From Spartobacteria bacterium (lineage in GTDB: Bacteria; Verrucomicrobiota; Verrucomicrobiia; Chthoniobacterales; UBA6821): a stretch of DNA of 35,098 bases. The number at the start of each line of letters is the position of its first letter. Position 1 is the stretch's first letter. This document shows, piece after piece, positions 24,361 through 32,817 of the stretch. The stretch spans positions 73,014-108,111 of the forward strand of contig CANIVT010000005.1 of assembly GCA_947471565.1 (NCBI GenBank), in the 5' to 3' direction. The notes beneath the pieces were generated by a model that was not told the origin of the DNA, did not search any database, and worked only from the letters and a program-made list of their open reading frames with translations. Position numbers and translations under genes: made by a program.

Positions 24361-25578
24361 ACCATTGATTCTTTCTTTAGCTCTCTGAATCGCCCTTTTA
24401 TAGCTAGCGATTTGCAGTGAGAGGATCCGCTCGGGAGCGAGCAGATGAAGAATGCGCTTTCTACCGGCTTCACCCATTTGGGCTACTTTTTCGGGATCAT
24501 TAGCCAGCGAAAGAATAGCCTTCACGATGGACTTCGTAGAGTTTGCTTCTACCAAGAGCCCGTTCACACCTGGTTCGATCACATCAGCCATCCCACCCGA
24601 GGCAGATCCGATCACAGCTCGTCCACTGGCCATAGTCTCCCAGCATGCAAAAGGGAAATTCTCCCATCGGCTAGGAAGGATCATGATGTCACATTTTTGA
24701 AATTCCGCTGCTAGCTGCTCCTTTCCGACTGCTCCAACGAATTCGAGACGATCAAGCACATTCCGGCAATGGTGCTTAATCCATGACTCCATATCTCCTT
24801 GCTTGAAGGGCCAGGATGGACCCAGAAATCGAAAGCGGAGCTCGGGGATTCTTTTCAAAATGTCCGGTATAGCTCTGGCCAACTCCACGACTCCCTTGCG
24901 TGCTTCCAGTCGCCCTAAGAAACCGATGACTTTGCCCTGTGATGGCAAGGGGAGAGCAAGCAGGGATGGCTCTGGGCTGAAGGGATAAGCAAAAGTGGAT
25001 ACCTTGGAAGAATTCAAATGCCAGTCATGAGTTAATACTCCACCGATAGCACGACTCGGTGCAGCAATTTCATCTGCAGATCGAGTAAAGAGACACTCAG
25101 GATCTAATTCCACATTGTAGGAAGGACTGCTCCGTTTTGCCCAGCGCCCCCTCCTCAGACCCCCAAGCGTAAATCGAAGATGCTCGATCAATGTCGGTTG
25201 CTCATATCCCACTTTACCCACGAGATATGAAGGCGTGTGAAGCTTGACGACAAGCGGGAGATCAGGAAATGCCGCTTTGATACCGGCTCCCTCAGCTCCA
25301 ATCTCCGGGCTCTCAAGCACGTCAAAGGGCTTCTCACGATGGCGTTTGGCAAAGACGGGTACCACCGCCTTACTCAACTCCTGTCGATTTTTGACATCGA
25401 AGCGATGGACCCAGACGCCAAACTCGGCAACAGGTTCCTCCCCTACCCCACCGGCGGCAAAGACCTCCACCTCGTGTCCAGCCAAGGCCAACATTCTGGC
25501 GGCCTCATAGGCGTAGGTTCCTATGCCTCCGATCGCCACGGAGGGTGGAAATTCAAAACTGATTAGTGCAATTCGCAT
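24352..25578 (-). CDS. GT4 glycosyltransferase
   Basis: 408 residues. Family start MRIALISFEFPPSVAIGGIG with GGIGTY (17-22); acceptor-side KLHTPSYLV (112-120); second domain begins VIGFLGRLEARKG (217-229); donor block ENFPFACWETM (306-316) with the two glutamates, followed by GGMADVI. The frame extends to 25659, but the added residues overlap the upstream gene, so ATG 25578 is chosen, 13 bases from the upstream stop. The final GEK and stop codon come from a GAAAAGT repeat word. Donor unknown. Confidence 0.92.
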   Translation of the reverse strand: MRIALISFEFPPSVAIGGIGTYAYEAARMLALAGHEVEVFAAGGVGEEPVAEFGVWVHRFDVKNRQELSKAVVPVFAKRHREKPFDVLESPEIGAEGAGIKAAFPDLPLVVKLHTPSYLVGKVGYEQPTLIEHLRFTLGGLRRGRWAKRSSPSYNVELDPECLFTRSADEIAAPSRAIGGVLTHDWHLNSSKVSTFAYPFSPEPSLLALPLPSQGKVIGFLGRLEARKGVVELARAIPDILKRIPELRFRFLGPSWPFKQGDMESWIKHHCRNVLDRLEFVGAVGKEQLAAEFQKCDIMILPSRWENFPFACWETMASGRAVIGSASGGMADVIEPGVNGLLVEANSTKSIVKAILSLANDPEKVAQMGEAGRKRILHLLAPERILSLQIASYKRAIQRAKERINGEK

Positions 25579-25591
25579 TGTTCGAGGATTC

Positions 25592-26734
25592 CTATATTTT
25601 ATCAATCGATTTATCCAGAATCCAACGCGCTCCTCGAATGGGCTCGGCAATCTGATCAAATCGTTGCTGCCGTTTTATTCGGATCTGCTTGTTCTCACAT
25701 CTGGCTGTTTCCAAAGCCTCAGGGATCTCCTCCCACGTACCGCTTCTATGGATAGAGACTCCCACTTCTGAAAAATCATAAATCAACTCAAAGGAAAAGG
25801 GGTCAGAAAACGTGGGCAATCCGAGGAACCATGCCAAGGTCACGATATTCCGACATCCATAGTGGAATCCCGTAGCAAAGACTCCAAGCCGACTCCTCGC
25901 GATCGCTTCCTCGTAATCACCCTGCACTCCTCCCCCGCTGATCATGGGGAAATCGTTTGGATCAGGCTCGGAATGCTCTCCCAGTTCATAGGGTTCTGCT
26001 GAGCGATAATGCAGTTCGCTTCTTATATCATAGCGATCGGCTAGATCGGCCAGCTTGCGGTGGAGAGTTACACGATGACGGGGCCAACCCCAAAGGGAAT
26101 CCTTGAGCACTATATCATGCACAGGCTCCATCTCACGTAGTCTGTGAAGATGCTCCCATCGCGTCTCAAAACGTGCACACTGAATGCCCCAATCAATCCA
26201 GGGAGCGAAGAGTTTGGAGAACTTATGCCGGGCGCCCCATGCCTTGCGCCTGAGAAAATCCAGCTGTTTGCTCCACTCCATCGCCGGCCCTATGGGCATG
26301 AGTGGAACGGCCTTGTGGAGATGCTCCTGATAGTCGCTCTGGAGCTTGCTGTAGAGATCACGGTAGTGGCTAATCTCTTCCTCTGTCTGCCAGGGAAGCT
26401 CGAGATCGAAGGGCTCTCCCTCAAAAAACTTTCTCCTGTAGGTGCAAGAGAAGTAGAGATCGCACCATTGGATGAGGGGGGAGAGTTGAAAGAGGGAGTC
26501 CTCCCCGTCCAGGATCAGGAGACGACTACACCGACCATCACTGATCCGCACCGCAACGGTCCGGCGGTGATGATGCTCCCTGATCTGGCGCGGTAGAAGA
26601 TCTCCGGCCTGATCATTCGGGATCTCACGAAAGCGGATCTCTCCAGCCCCCGCCAACCTCATCAGTCCATACTTGAAGTAGTGAAGCGAATGCTCATGGT
26701 CATTGGTGAACCATGTGACTTCTGGTTTTGGCAT
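25592..26734 (-). CDS. Unrecognised protein, possible glycosyltransferase
   Basis: 380 residues, soluble, no signal peptide. I cannot assign a family with confidence. Visible features: a charged N-terminal half; LLILDGEDSLFQLSPLI (71-87) holds the only DXD-like acidic cluster; a C-terminal region with ISGGGVQGDYEEAIARSRLG and GFHYGCRNIVTLAWFLGLP followed by SFELIYDFSEVGVSI. The latter looks like the nucleotide-sugar-binding end of a GT-B or exostosin-like enzyme, where a helix after a glycine-rich strand precedes the donor site. Its place between UDP-galactopyranose mutase and a GT4 supports a glycosyl-transfer role, perhaps using UDP-galactofuranose; this is inference. ATG 26734, 23 bases from the mutase stop. 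Confidence 0.72.
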   Translation of the reverse strand: MPKPEVTWFTNDHEHSLHYFKYGLMRLAGAGEIRFREIPNDQAGDLLPRQIREHHHRRTVAVRISDGRCSRLLILDGEDSLFQLSPLIQWCDLYFSCTYRRKFFEGEPFDLELPWQTEEEISHYRDLYSKLQSDYQEHLHKAVPLMPIGPAMEWSKQLDFLRRKAWGARHKFSKLFAPWIDWGIQCARFETRWEHLHRLREMEPVHDIVLKDSLWGWPRHRVTLHRKLADLADRYDIRSELHYRSAEPYELGEHSEPDPNDFPMISGGGVQGDYEEAIARSRLGVFATGFHYGCRNIVTLAWFLGLPTFSDPFSFELIYDFSEVGVSIHRSGTWEEIPEALETARCENKQIRIKRQQRFDQIAEPIRGARWILDKSIDKI

Positions 26735-26757
26735 AACGTGGAAAACGTTTCAGGAAG

Positions 26758-27924
26758 TCAGCTTTCCTGATTAGGAAATACAGGTGGCTTTGTTTCAGCT
26801 TGGTTGCATTGAATCCAGGCCTTGGAATATTCCAAAGCTTCACCGATGACATGGTGCATGTCCATGTACCGATATGTGGCAAGACGTCCGAGAAAGGAGA
26901 TGCCGTTCAATTCCTCTGCCAGCGCGCGGTAACGAAGAAGCAGTCCCTTATCCCGATCAAGTCGCTTGGGATAGTAGGGAATATCCTCTGCTCCCGTCTC
27001 TTTGCTGAACTCGGTGAAGACGATCGTCTTCTCATGCTCTTCCCAAGGTGCAAAGTGCTTGTGTTCATGGATCCGGGTATGGGAGACATCCATGCTGGGA
27101 TAGTTGATCACGGCGTTCCCTTGGAAATCACCCTCAGTGGTCTTCTTCTCCCAGAAGACGGTACGATAGCCCAGTCGTCCTTCGGAGAATCCGAAATACT
27201 CATCGATGGGACCCGTGAAAAAGGTGTGCGAAAACTCCGACTGCATGGTCCGCTCAAACGGAGTATTGAGCTTCACCTCGATCATTGGGTGATCGAAGAT
27301 ACTTTCGATTAGCGCCGTGTACCCTTCCTGCGGAATCCCCTGATATTTGCTGGAGTAGTAATTGTCGTCATAGTTGAAGCGAACAGGGAGCCGTTTCAAG
27401 ATGGCAGCCGGAAGTTCACGGGGCTCGCAACCCCATTGCTTCTTCGTATAGCCATAGAAGAAGGCCTCATAGAGATCTCGACCAAGGAACTTGAGCGCCT
27501 GTTCCTCGAAGTTCGCGGGTTCCTTGATCGTCTGATCACCCAGACTCCCCACAAAGGCACGCGCCTCGGAGGGATTGAGGCGTTTCCCGAAGAATTGGTT
27601 GATCGTGTGGAGGTTAATCGGCATCGAGAAGACACCGCGATCGATGTTGGCCTTGACCCTATTGATGTAGGGGCCCATCGTGCAGAAGCGCTGCACGTAG
27701 TCCCAGACCTCCTTGTTGCTGGTATTAAAGATGTGGGGACCATAGACATGCTCCATCACGCCGGTCTCATGATCCCGTGCCGTATGACAGTTGCCACCGA
27801 TGTGATCCCTCTGATCGATAACCAAGGACGATATACCTGCCTTTTCAGCTAGTTCCCGGGCCAGAACGGCACCTGAGAATCCAGCACCAACGATCAGGAC
27901 GTGGGAAGAAGAATTGCGTGTCAT
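26758..27924 (-). CDS. glf: UDP-galactopyranose mutase
   Basis: 388 residues. Converts UDP-galactopyranose to UDP-galactofuranose using reduced FAD in the cytoplasm. Diagnostic parts: FAD-binding GAGFSG (13-18), IGGNCHT (42-48), YGPHIFNT (61-68), GYTKKQWG (158-165), SSKYQGIPQEGYT (191-203), and the C-terminal GRLATYRYMDM (345-355), which closes the FAD site. Length matches the bacterial enzyme. It is the only nucleotide-sugar gene in the window and implies galactofuranose in the glycan; a galactofuranosyltransferase should be among the neighbouring genes. ATG 27924, seven bases from the upstream acyltransferase. Confidence 0.97.
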   Translation of the reverse strand: MTRNSSSHVLIVGAGFSGAVLARELAEKAGISSLVIDQRDHIGGNCHTARDHETGVMEHVYGPHIFNTSNKEVWDYVQRFCTMGPYINRVKANIDRGVFSMPINLHTINQFFGKRLNPSEARAFVGSLGDQTIKEPANFEEQALKFLGRDLYEAFFYGYTKKQWGCEPRELPAAILKRLPVRFNYDDNYYSSKYQGIPQEGYTALIESIFDHPMIEVKLNTPFERTMQSEFSHTFFTGPIDEYFGFSEGRLGYRTVFWEKKTTEGDFQGNAVINYPSMDVSHTRIHEHKHFAPWEEHEKTIVFTEFSKETGAEDIPYYPKRLDRDKGLLLRYRALAEELNGISFLGRLATYRYMDMHHVIGEALEYSKAWIQCNQAETKPPVFPNQES

Positions 27925-27931
27925 AAGGAAG

Positions 27932-29026
27932 TTATAAAACAGGTTTGGGAGAGTGACTAATGAAGCGATGACGAAGAAATAAAGTTAGTGGCTTCTCCAC
28001 AAAATGATGCAGAATCACGCCGGCAATAATAGAAGCGACCAGGAAGATTAGGGAAGAGTATATCATACCAGCTTTAAAAATATAAGGACCGTATCTCTCA
28101 ATACAAGAGTATGCAGGTAAATGGATTAAGTAAATAGCATAAGAGGCATTTCCTAAATAAACGAGCGGTGATAAAATGTGCATGCTGACTCCACGTTTTT
28201 CAAAAAGAATGGAGGATAAAACGATTAGAAAACTGGGTATTCCCCAAATAATTGATCTTATTGCAGAGCGGGATGGACTCTCTCTTGTTATCCAAGCTTC
28301 CCCGAGGGATTCATAGTGAGAAGCTGTATAAATCAGCAATAAAAGGCCCAAGGCCAACATGGAATAGAGAGGAAGAAGATTTGAAGGTGACCATGATTTG
28401 CTAATCTCGTAAGCAATACAGCCCATGGCAAACTCCCAGCAAAACGGATGGAAGGCGAATGCTGGGAAATGCCACGTCCCATTCCATAAAAAAGCAACAG
28501 ACGAGAAAACTAGTAAAATACCAGCAATAGAAAAAGGTACATTTTTTGCTGAAATAAAAATCAATAAAATGGCGAATAAAACATAGAACCACATCTCAAA
28601 ATAAAGACTCCATCCTACAATCAATAATGGATATGCTACTGCAAATTTATCCCATAAAGGAAACAGCAAGATGTTATCCCGGATAAATCTAATATTAAAG
28701 TGCTTTTCTGAAATTGATTTATAAATATATGAAATTAAAAGTGGTGCACTAATGATCCAGTAAAGTGGCAGCACCCTAATCAATCGCTGCTTCATAAAAA
28801 CTCCAGGGCCAGCATTCTGCCGCTCTGCAGTCATTGAAATTACAAATCCACTGAGTACAAAGAATATATCAACCCCACAGGCGAGCCCATTAAAATGGAG
28901 CAAAGGTGGCAATAATATGGGCTTGAAGATCTCTTCAATCGGAAATTTCAAATGAACAAGCACAACACAAATTACTGCTATTCCCCGGAGCGCCTGTAGA
29001 GAAAGAAGAGTTTGGGTAGTTTTCAC
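27932..29026 (-). CDS. Acyltransferase 3 family membrane protein (ExoZ/OafA-like), AT-rich
   Basis: 364 residues with about ten hydrophobic segments. LQALRGIAVICVVLVH (10-25; R14, H25) and GVDIFFVLSGFVIS (51-64) are the family motifs; GWSLYFEMWFYVLFA carries the SLYFE-type segment seen in ExoZ-like enzymes in place of SxEEQFY. Probably O-acetylates the glycan in the membrane. The sequence is clearly AT-richer than the neighbours. The start is GTG (29024-29026); there is no ATG close by, and the gap to the flippase stop is 12 bases. Acceptor unknown. Confidence 0.9.
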   Translation of the reverse strand: MKTTQTLLSLQALRGIAVICVVLVHLKFPIEEIFKPILLPPLLHFNGLACGVDIFFVLSGFVISMTAERQNAGPGVFMKQRLIRVLPLYWIISAPLLISYIYKSISEKHFNIRFIRDNILLFPLWDKFAVAYPLLIVGWSLYFEMWFYVLFAILLIFISAKNVPFSIAGILLVFSSVAFLWNGTWHFPAFAFHPFCWEFAMGCIAYEISKSWSPSNLLPLYSMLALGLLLLIYTASHYESLGEAWITRESPSRSAIRSIIWGIPSFLIVLSSILFEKRGVSMHILSPLVYLGNASYAIYLIHLPAYSCIERYGPYIFKAGMIYSSLIFLVASIIAGVILHHFVEKPLTLFLRHRFISHSPKPVL

Positions 29027-29038
29027 CTGCTAAGAAAG

Positions 29039-30787
29039 CTAACTTGATGACGTAATTCTTCCCTTTTCTAACCTGATGATTCTATCGCAGCGCTCCAAGG
29101 TGCTGAGGCGATGGGCGATCGTGATGATTGTCAGAGTTCCCTGGAGGCTATTGATAGTCTCCATGACAGCAGCCTCGGTATTATGATCCAGGGCACTCGT
29201 GGCCTCATCGAGAATGAGGATCTGGGGATTATGGTACAGAGCCCTGGCAAGTCCAATGCGCTGACGCTGCCCTCCTGAAAGCCGAACGCCTCGCTCTCCT
29301 ACCGCTGTCTGAAATCCCTCGGGCAGTTCCTTCTCGATGAATTCCAAGATCTGCGCCCCTTGTGCAGCTTCCCTTAATCTCAGGGGATCAATCTTCGATG
29401 GATCAATACCGAAGGCGATATTCGCTGCGATGGTGTCATCCATGAGATAGATATCTTGGGGAACATAGCCAATCATGCTACGCCAAGAGCTGATCTCGCT
29501 TTTTGTGATAGGGAGATCATCAAGATGAATCGATCCACTGTCGGGAAGGTGAAGTCCTAACATCAGATCTACTAAGGTTGATTTCCCCGATCCAGATGGC
29601 CCTGCGATTCCTATAGATTCATTTTTTCCAATCTTGAGGCAAAACTCGGAAAGTACCGGCGCCGATGCACCCCCATATCGGAATGTAATATTCTTCAACC
29701 CGATCTCTCGTTCAAAAGGAAGGGTTTGTAGTTTTACAGTTGCTGGCAAAACATCACGATCTTCCAAACCAACTAACTCCCTTTCGATCTTTGTCAGTGT
29801 GTAGTTATAGGAAGCTATGTTGACCAGTTGGCCGTAAAGCATCTGCAGAGCTGGGAGCAATCGGTAGGCAGCCAAGGCCATCACAGACAGATTGGGCAGG
29901 ATATCTGCAAAGGGACGCCCTTGGATGGCCAAAATGATAACGATCGCCACCAAACTGCCAAAGGCAATGGGCTCGATCAGATACCGTGGACCACTTGAAT
30001 AGATTGGCGTCTTACTCTGGTACTTCCCCATCTGTGAGGAGTGAACCATGGCCTCGTCCATGAAATATCTACTCTTATCATGTACGAATACCGTCTTGAT
30101 TCCATTCAGGAATTGGAGCGTATTTTTAGCAAACCCCACCTCGTGCTCCTTCAAGGCCACGCCCACGGCACGGGTACGCGGTCTTAACCAGACAAAGACG
30201 GCGAAATAAAATCCTCCAAAGAGAAGGAATGCCCCCAAGGCGATCCAAGGCTGCACATAAAAGACTCCGGCCAGCAACAGCATGACGAGCACCAACCGAG
30301 AAAGAAACTCTCCGACTGGCATGAGGACGCTTCCAATGAATGTCTGAACATCCCAGAGTTGCTGCGCCATTTCGGCGGAATTCCTTTTTAAGAAATAGGA
30401 ATAAGGCTGCCTAGCATAGGAGGCGAAGATACGCTGCCGAAGCCAATGGCAGAGTCCGAATGCATATTTGATCCTGAGATAATCACTAACCATGCTGCCG
30501 ATGCTGGCAGTAAAGAGCATGAGGATCGCAAAAATACCTGCAATAATCATGAGTTGATTCGTATCCATCGGAGGCAACAGATTTAGCAAAGCAATTCCAA
30601 CAGGAGATCTGCGAATGCGTTCTGGATCCGCCGCCAGAGCAAAGAAGGGGAAAACCGAACTAACTCCGATTAACTGAAGCAGGCCATTAAAGAAAATGAG
30701 GCCAAGAACGGCTAAGAGCTTCACTCGTCCGTAAGGAAGAGCCAATCGGTAACAGCGAGTGAGGAGGAGGAAAAATGATTTGATCAT
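29039..30787 (-). CDS. ABC-type oligosaccharide flippase (PglK/MsbA-like)
   Basis: 582 residues: an N-terminal transmembrane domain (about six helices within 25-330) fused to an ATPase domain. ATPase motifs: Walker A GPSGSGKST (396-404), Q-loop glutamine (444), signature LSGGQRQR (503-510), Walker B ILILDE (523-528), D-loop SALD and switch histidine (559). Half-transporters of this design work as homodimers; PglK flips lipid-linked oligosaccharides and MsbA flips lipid A. In this locus it is the obvious flippase, as no Wzx is present. It is the first structural gene after the regulator. ATG 30787; the upstream 400-base gap holds repeat words but no convincing promoter. Confidence 0.9.
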   Translation of the reverse strand: MIKSFFLLLTRCYRLALPYGRVKLLAVLGLIFFNGLLQLIGVSSVFPFFALAADPERIRRSPVGIALLNLLPPMDTNQLMIIAGIFAILMLFTASIGSMVSDYLRIKYAFGLCHWLRQRIFASYARQPYSYFLKRNSAEMAQQLWDVQTFIGSVLMPVGEFLSRLVLVMLLLAGVFYVQPWIALGAFLLFGGFYFAVFVWLRPRTRAVGVALKEHEVGFAKNTLQFLNGIKTVFVHDKSRYFMDEAMVHSSQMGKYQSKTPIYSSGPRYLIEPIAFGSLVAIVIILAIQGRPFADILPNLSVMALAAYRLLPALQMLYGQLVNIASYNYTLTKIERELVGLEDRDVLPATVKLQTLPFEREIGLKNITFRYGGASAPVLSEFCLKIGKNESIGIAGPSGSGKSTLVDLMLGLHLPDSGSIHLDDLPITKSEISSWRSMIGYVPQDIYLMDDTIAANIAFGIDPSKIDPLRLREAAQGAQILEFIEKELPEGFQTAVGERGVRLSGGQRQRIGLARALYHNPQILILDEATSALDHNTEAAVMETINSLQGTLTIITIAHRLSTLERCDRIIRLEKGRITSSS

Positions 30788-31188
30788 TTTAACGAGGAGT
30801 TGGGAGATGGAATCTAGGAGTTAGGGAATGCATGAGGAAGAGAAGGATTTTAGACTGAAGACTGCTAGGCTGTTAGGAGGATCCTGGAAGCAGTTGAAAA
30901 GTTAGAATGTAGAAAGGTGAAAAGAGGGCAGTGTGAAGGGGAAACTTGAACCGAGGTCGTGAGAAATCCGAGTTGGACTATCGTAGACAGCCCGGTAGGG
31001 GCGAGCTTAGCGAGAACGAACGAGTCAAACTTGAGACCTGATTCTGAGTCCGAGGGGCTGTTAGGTTTTTGGGAGGAAGGGGATTCGGAATTATGGATTC
31101 GGGAGTCAGAAGGGAGAACTGAATCAGGCTCTTGGGAAGGAGTCGGGAGTCAAAAGCCAGGATTAAGGAATAAATAGTGAAAAGTGAG
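30788..31188. other. 401-base gap: repeat words, no gene
   Basis: No supportable coding region. Degenerate 7-base words are scattered through it (AGGAGTT-, GACTGAA- and GAAAAGT-like), including a TAGGCTGTTAGGAGGA segment near 30866-30881 that recurs in part in the gap at 31.7 kb. The stretch at 30942-30962 resembles 34899-34919 (18 of 21 bases). An operon promoter should lie here or above the regulator, but I cannot identify one. Confidence 0.6.
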
Positions 31189-31680
31189 CTAAAACTTTCC
31201 CGCCAAAGTCTTGAAAACGGGGAGGACTCTTGCAAAGAAGCGGTGCCAGGAGGCTAGCTGGTTGATCCGTTTTTCCTGAAACTCGGCCTCCGGGCCGCCC
31301 TCGTCGATGGTCTCCCGGAGTGAGGCGAGTCTCCCCTCCCCCGCTCCCAGATAAGGATCAATCCGGTCGCGGAGATAGCCGCCGGCAAGTTTACGAAGGC
31401 TGGTCTCGGCGGTGAAGTGATCCTTGCGGGAGCCCTCGACGGGAACGAGCTTCACGGCTCCGAGGGATCGGAGCCAGCGGAGGCCTTCGCTAACGGAGCC
31501 TTTGCTAAGCTCCAGCCGAGTCACCAGATCGTCAAAGGCCAGCGGCTCGCGGCTGCTATAGAGCAGACCATAGATCTCACCCAGGGAGCGTGGCAGGGAA
31601 AGGATCGCAAAGGCCCCAACAAAGAGGTCGATGGACTCTCTCTGAAAGGGCGTGAGGGGCTTGGTGGAGGAGGAAGGCAA
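31189..31680 (-). CDS. MarR/GbsR-like winged-helix transcriptional regulator
   Basis: 163 residues. After a short N-terminal extension, residues about 30-78 form a winged helix-turn-helix: LPRSLGEIYGLLYSS then FDDLVTRLELSKGSVSEGL, the recognition-helix region, and a wing ending at VEGSRKDHF. The arrangement is that of the GbsR branch of the MarR family; the C-terminal helices would be the dimer or ligand part. It is the first codirectional gene before the operon, so it is the best candidate for its regulator (inference). The only reasonable start is TTG at 31680, after an in-frame TAG; an 11-unit heptamer array lies 56 bases upstream. Confidence in the start is moderate. Confidence 0.8.
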   Translation of the reverse strand: MPSSSTKPLTPFQRESIDLFVGAFAILSLPRSLGEIYGLLYSSREPLAFDDLVTRLELSKGSVSEGLRWLRSLGAVKLVPVEGSRKDHFTAETSLRKLAGGYLRDRIDPYLGAGEGRLASLRETIDEGGPEAEFQEKRINQLASWHRFFARVLPVFKTLAGKF

Positions 31681-31700
31681 AGGGGGACGCTAGGCTGTTA

Positions 31701-31812
31701 GACTGAAGACTGAAGACTGTTAGGAGGACGCGGAAGCTAGGAGCTAGGAGCTAGGAGCTAGGAGCTAGGAGCTAGGAGCTAGGAGCTAGGAGCTAGGAGC
31801 TAGGAGCTAGGG
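31701..31812. repeat. Heptamer arrays: GACTGAA (short) and GCTAGGA (10 perfect copies plus one variant)
   Basis: GACTGAA twice and a third partial copy at 31701-31719, then GCTAGGA in ten perfect tandem copies from 31736 to 31805 and GCTAGGG at 31806-31812. It lies upstream of the regulator gene, in its promoter or leader region, and all reading frames meet TAG within it. Confidence 0.95.
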
Positions 31813-31970
31813 GATGGGGGATTGGAGAACCCGAAGAGTTAAAATCGTTAGAAAGGTTGAATCGTTACAACGTGGAGATGGGGAGAAAGCGGAGTCGAAA
31901 GCAAAATGAAGAATGATGAATGAGAAACGGGAAGACGCGAAGGCCGTTAAAAAGTCAGAACGTGAAATAA

Positions 31971-32208
31971 GCTCGCGGGAACGAGCGCAAAAGGTGCGTG
32001 GGTACGCAGCTTCATCATACCGAAGGTAATCCTAGTCAAATACGAGGATGCCTGATCCGGGAGGATCGGCAGATAAAAGGCTACCGAAGTTAGCCCAGAG
32101 GAGGCGTCCGCCTAGGCGGATTTGCGGGAGCAAAGTGCCGTCAAAGGCGAAGTCTAGTGCCGATGGGAGGGGTGCTACCATCCCCCGGGCCTCCTTCCCC
32201 GCGAAGGA
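31971..32208. other. Hairpin-rich region, possible structured RNA or dispersed repeat
   Basis: Part of the 566-base gap 31681-32246. At least six perfect short stems: GCTCG/CGAGC (31971-31986), TGCGT/ACGCA (31995-32008), TACC/GGTA (32018-32028), GATCC/GGATC (32054-32067), a 14-base palindrome TCCGCCTAGGCGGA (32107-32120) and TCCTTC/GAAGGA (32192-32208). Composition differs from the A-rich gap before it. An open frame on the minus strand (32032-32220) is only 62 codons with no recognisable motif, so I do not call it a gene. Confidence 0.45.
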
Positions 32209-32246
32209 ACCCAGAAGCATCCACGGAATGTAGCAGGGACGGCTTT

Positions 32247-32525
32247 TTAGGCAGCAACAGGCCGACGAATCGGAACTTCAAGACCGGCTTTTCTTGCTCT
32301 GCGAAGTAAGGAATCCATCTGCCTTACAGCCTTGGTGATCGTTCCTTCAAGGATCAGCGCGTCTGTGGCAATTTCCAGTTGCTTAGAATCCCGGCACTGT
32401 ACGGCACTGTGAGCTTTCAAAAATCCCTCCAACTCTGCACCACCCGCCTTGGCACGACGCAGGAGGGCCGTGTTAGGCTTGGCCTCTTTAGTGAAGAAGG
32501 AAGTCTTGGAAGTAGTTTTGGCCAT
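32247..32525 (-). CDS. Small uncharacterised protein, second gene of an overlapping pair
   Basis: 92 residues from ATG 32525 (the frame opens at GTG 32561). Lysine/arginine-rich, mainly helical, with LLRRARKAGLEVP near the C-terminus. It overlaps the upstream gene by 38 bases. I do not recognise the family. The size, overlap and company of toxin-antitoxin modules suggest it could be the antitoxin-like partner of the upstream gene; there is no direct evidence for that. Confidence 0.6.
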   Translation of the reverse strand: MAKTTSKTSFFTKEAKPNTALLRRAKAGGAELEGFLKAHSAVQCRDSKQLEIATDALILEGTITKAVRQMDSLLRRARKAGLEVPIRRPVAA

Positions 32526-32817
32526 GAGCTTTGAAATCAAGGATAGCATATTGCACAGCACACCGGTAGTCCAATTCCGGATAAAACACCTTGCCCCTCA
32601 AACCAGAATGCAAGCCGAGGATGTCTCGATGAGGAGAATCTTGGAGGTGAGCACTGTCAAAACGGGAAATACAGTGCTTCTTTCCCGCAATTTGGGTCAT
32701 CAGTCGGACCACAAAAGGAACCGGAATCCCCGCAGTGATGGCATACTCCACTTCGATGGCCAGGGCATCAGTGAGTGGAACCGAAAAGAATTTTGAATAT
32801 GGCGTTTTCAACTGCAT
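32488..32817 (-). CDS. Small uncharacterised protein, possible toxin-like partner
   Basis: 109 residues. The most distinctive segment is HCISRFDSAHLQDSPHRDI (48-66): an FDSAH then PHRD pattern, loosely recalling TumE-like (DUF6516) and DUF7718-like small proteins; family not settled. It ends in an aromatic-rich AHGQNYFQDFL tail. It lies first in the pair and overlaps the downstream gene by 38 bases. Immediately upstream (32835-32855) are three CTTCGAC-family heptads. ATG 32817. Function unknown. Confidence 0.6.
   Translation of the reverse strand: MQLKTPYSKFFSVPLTDALAIEVEYAITAGIPVPFVVRLMTQIAGKKHCISRFDSAHLQDSPHRDILGLHSGLRGKVFYPELDYRCAVQYAILDFKAHGQNYFQDFLLH

Noticed and set aside
32032-32220. 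62-codon minus-strand frame in the hairpin-rich gap
   Set aside because: It crosses several perfect hairpins, lacks a recognisable motif and is short; better explained as structured or repeat DNA.
30788-32246. tRNA gene or attachment site in the long gaps
   Set aside because: I looked for acceptor-stem pairing and a TTCGANTC-like T-loop and found none that fit; the TTCGA occurrences belong to heptamer tracts.
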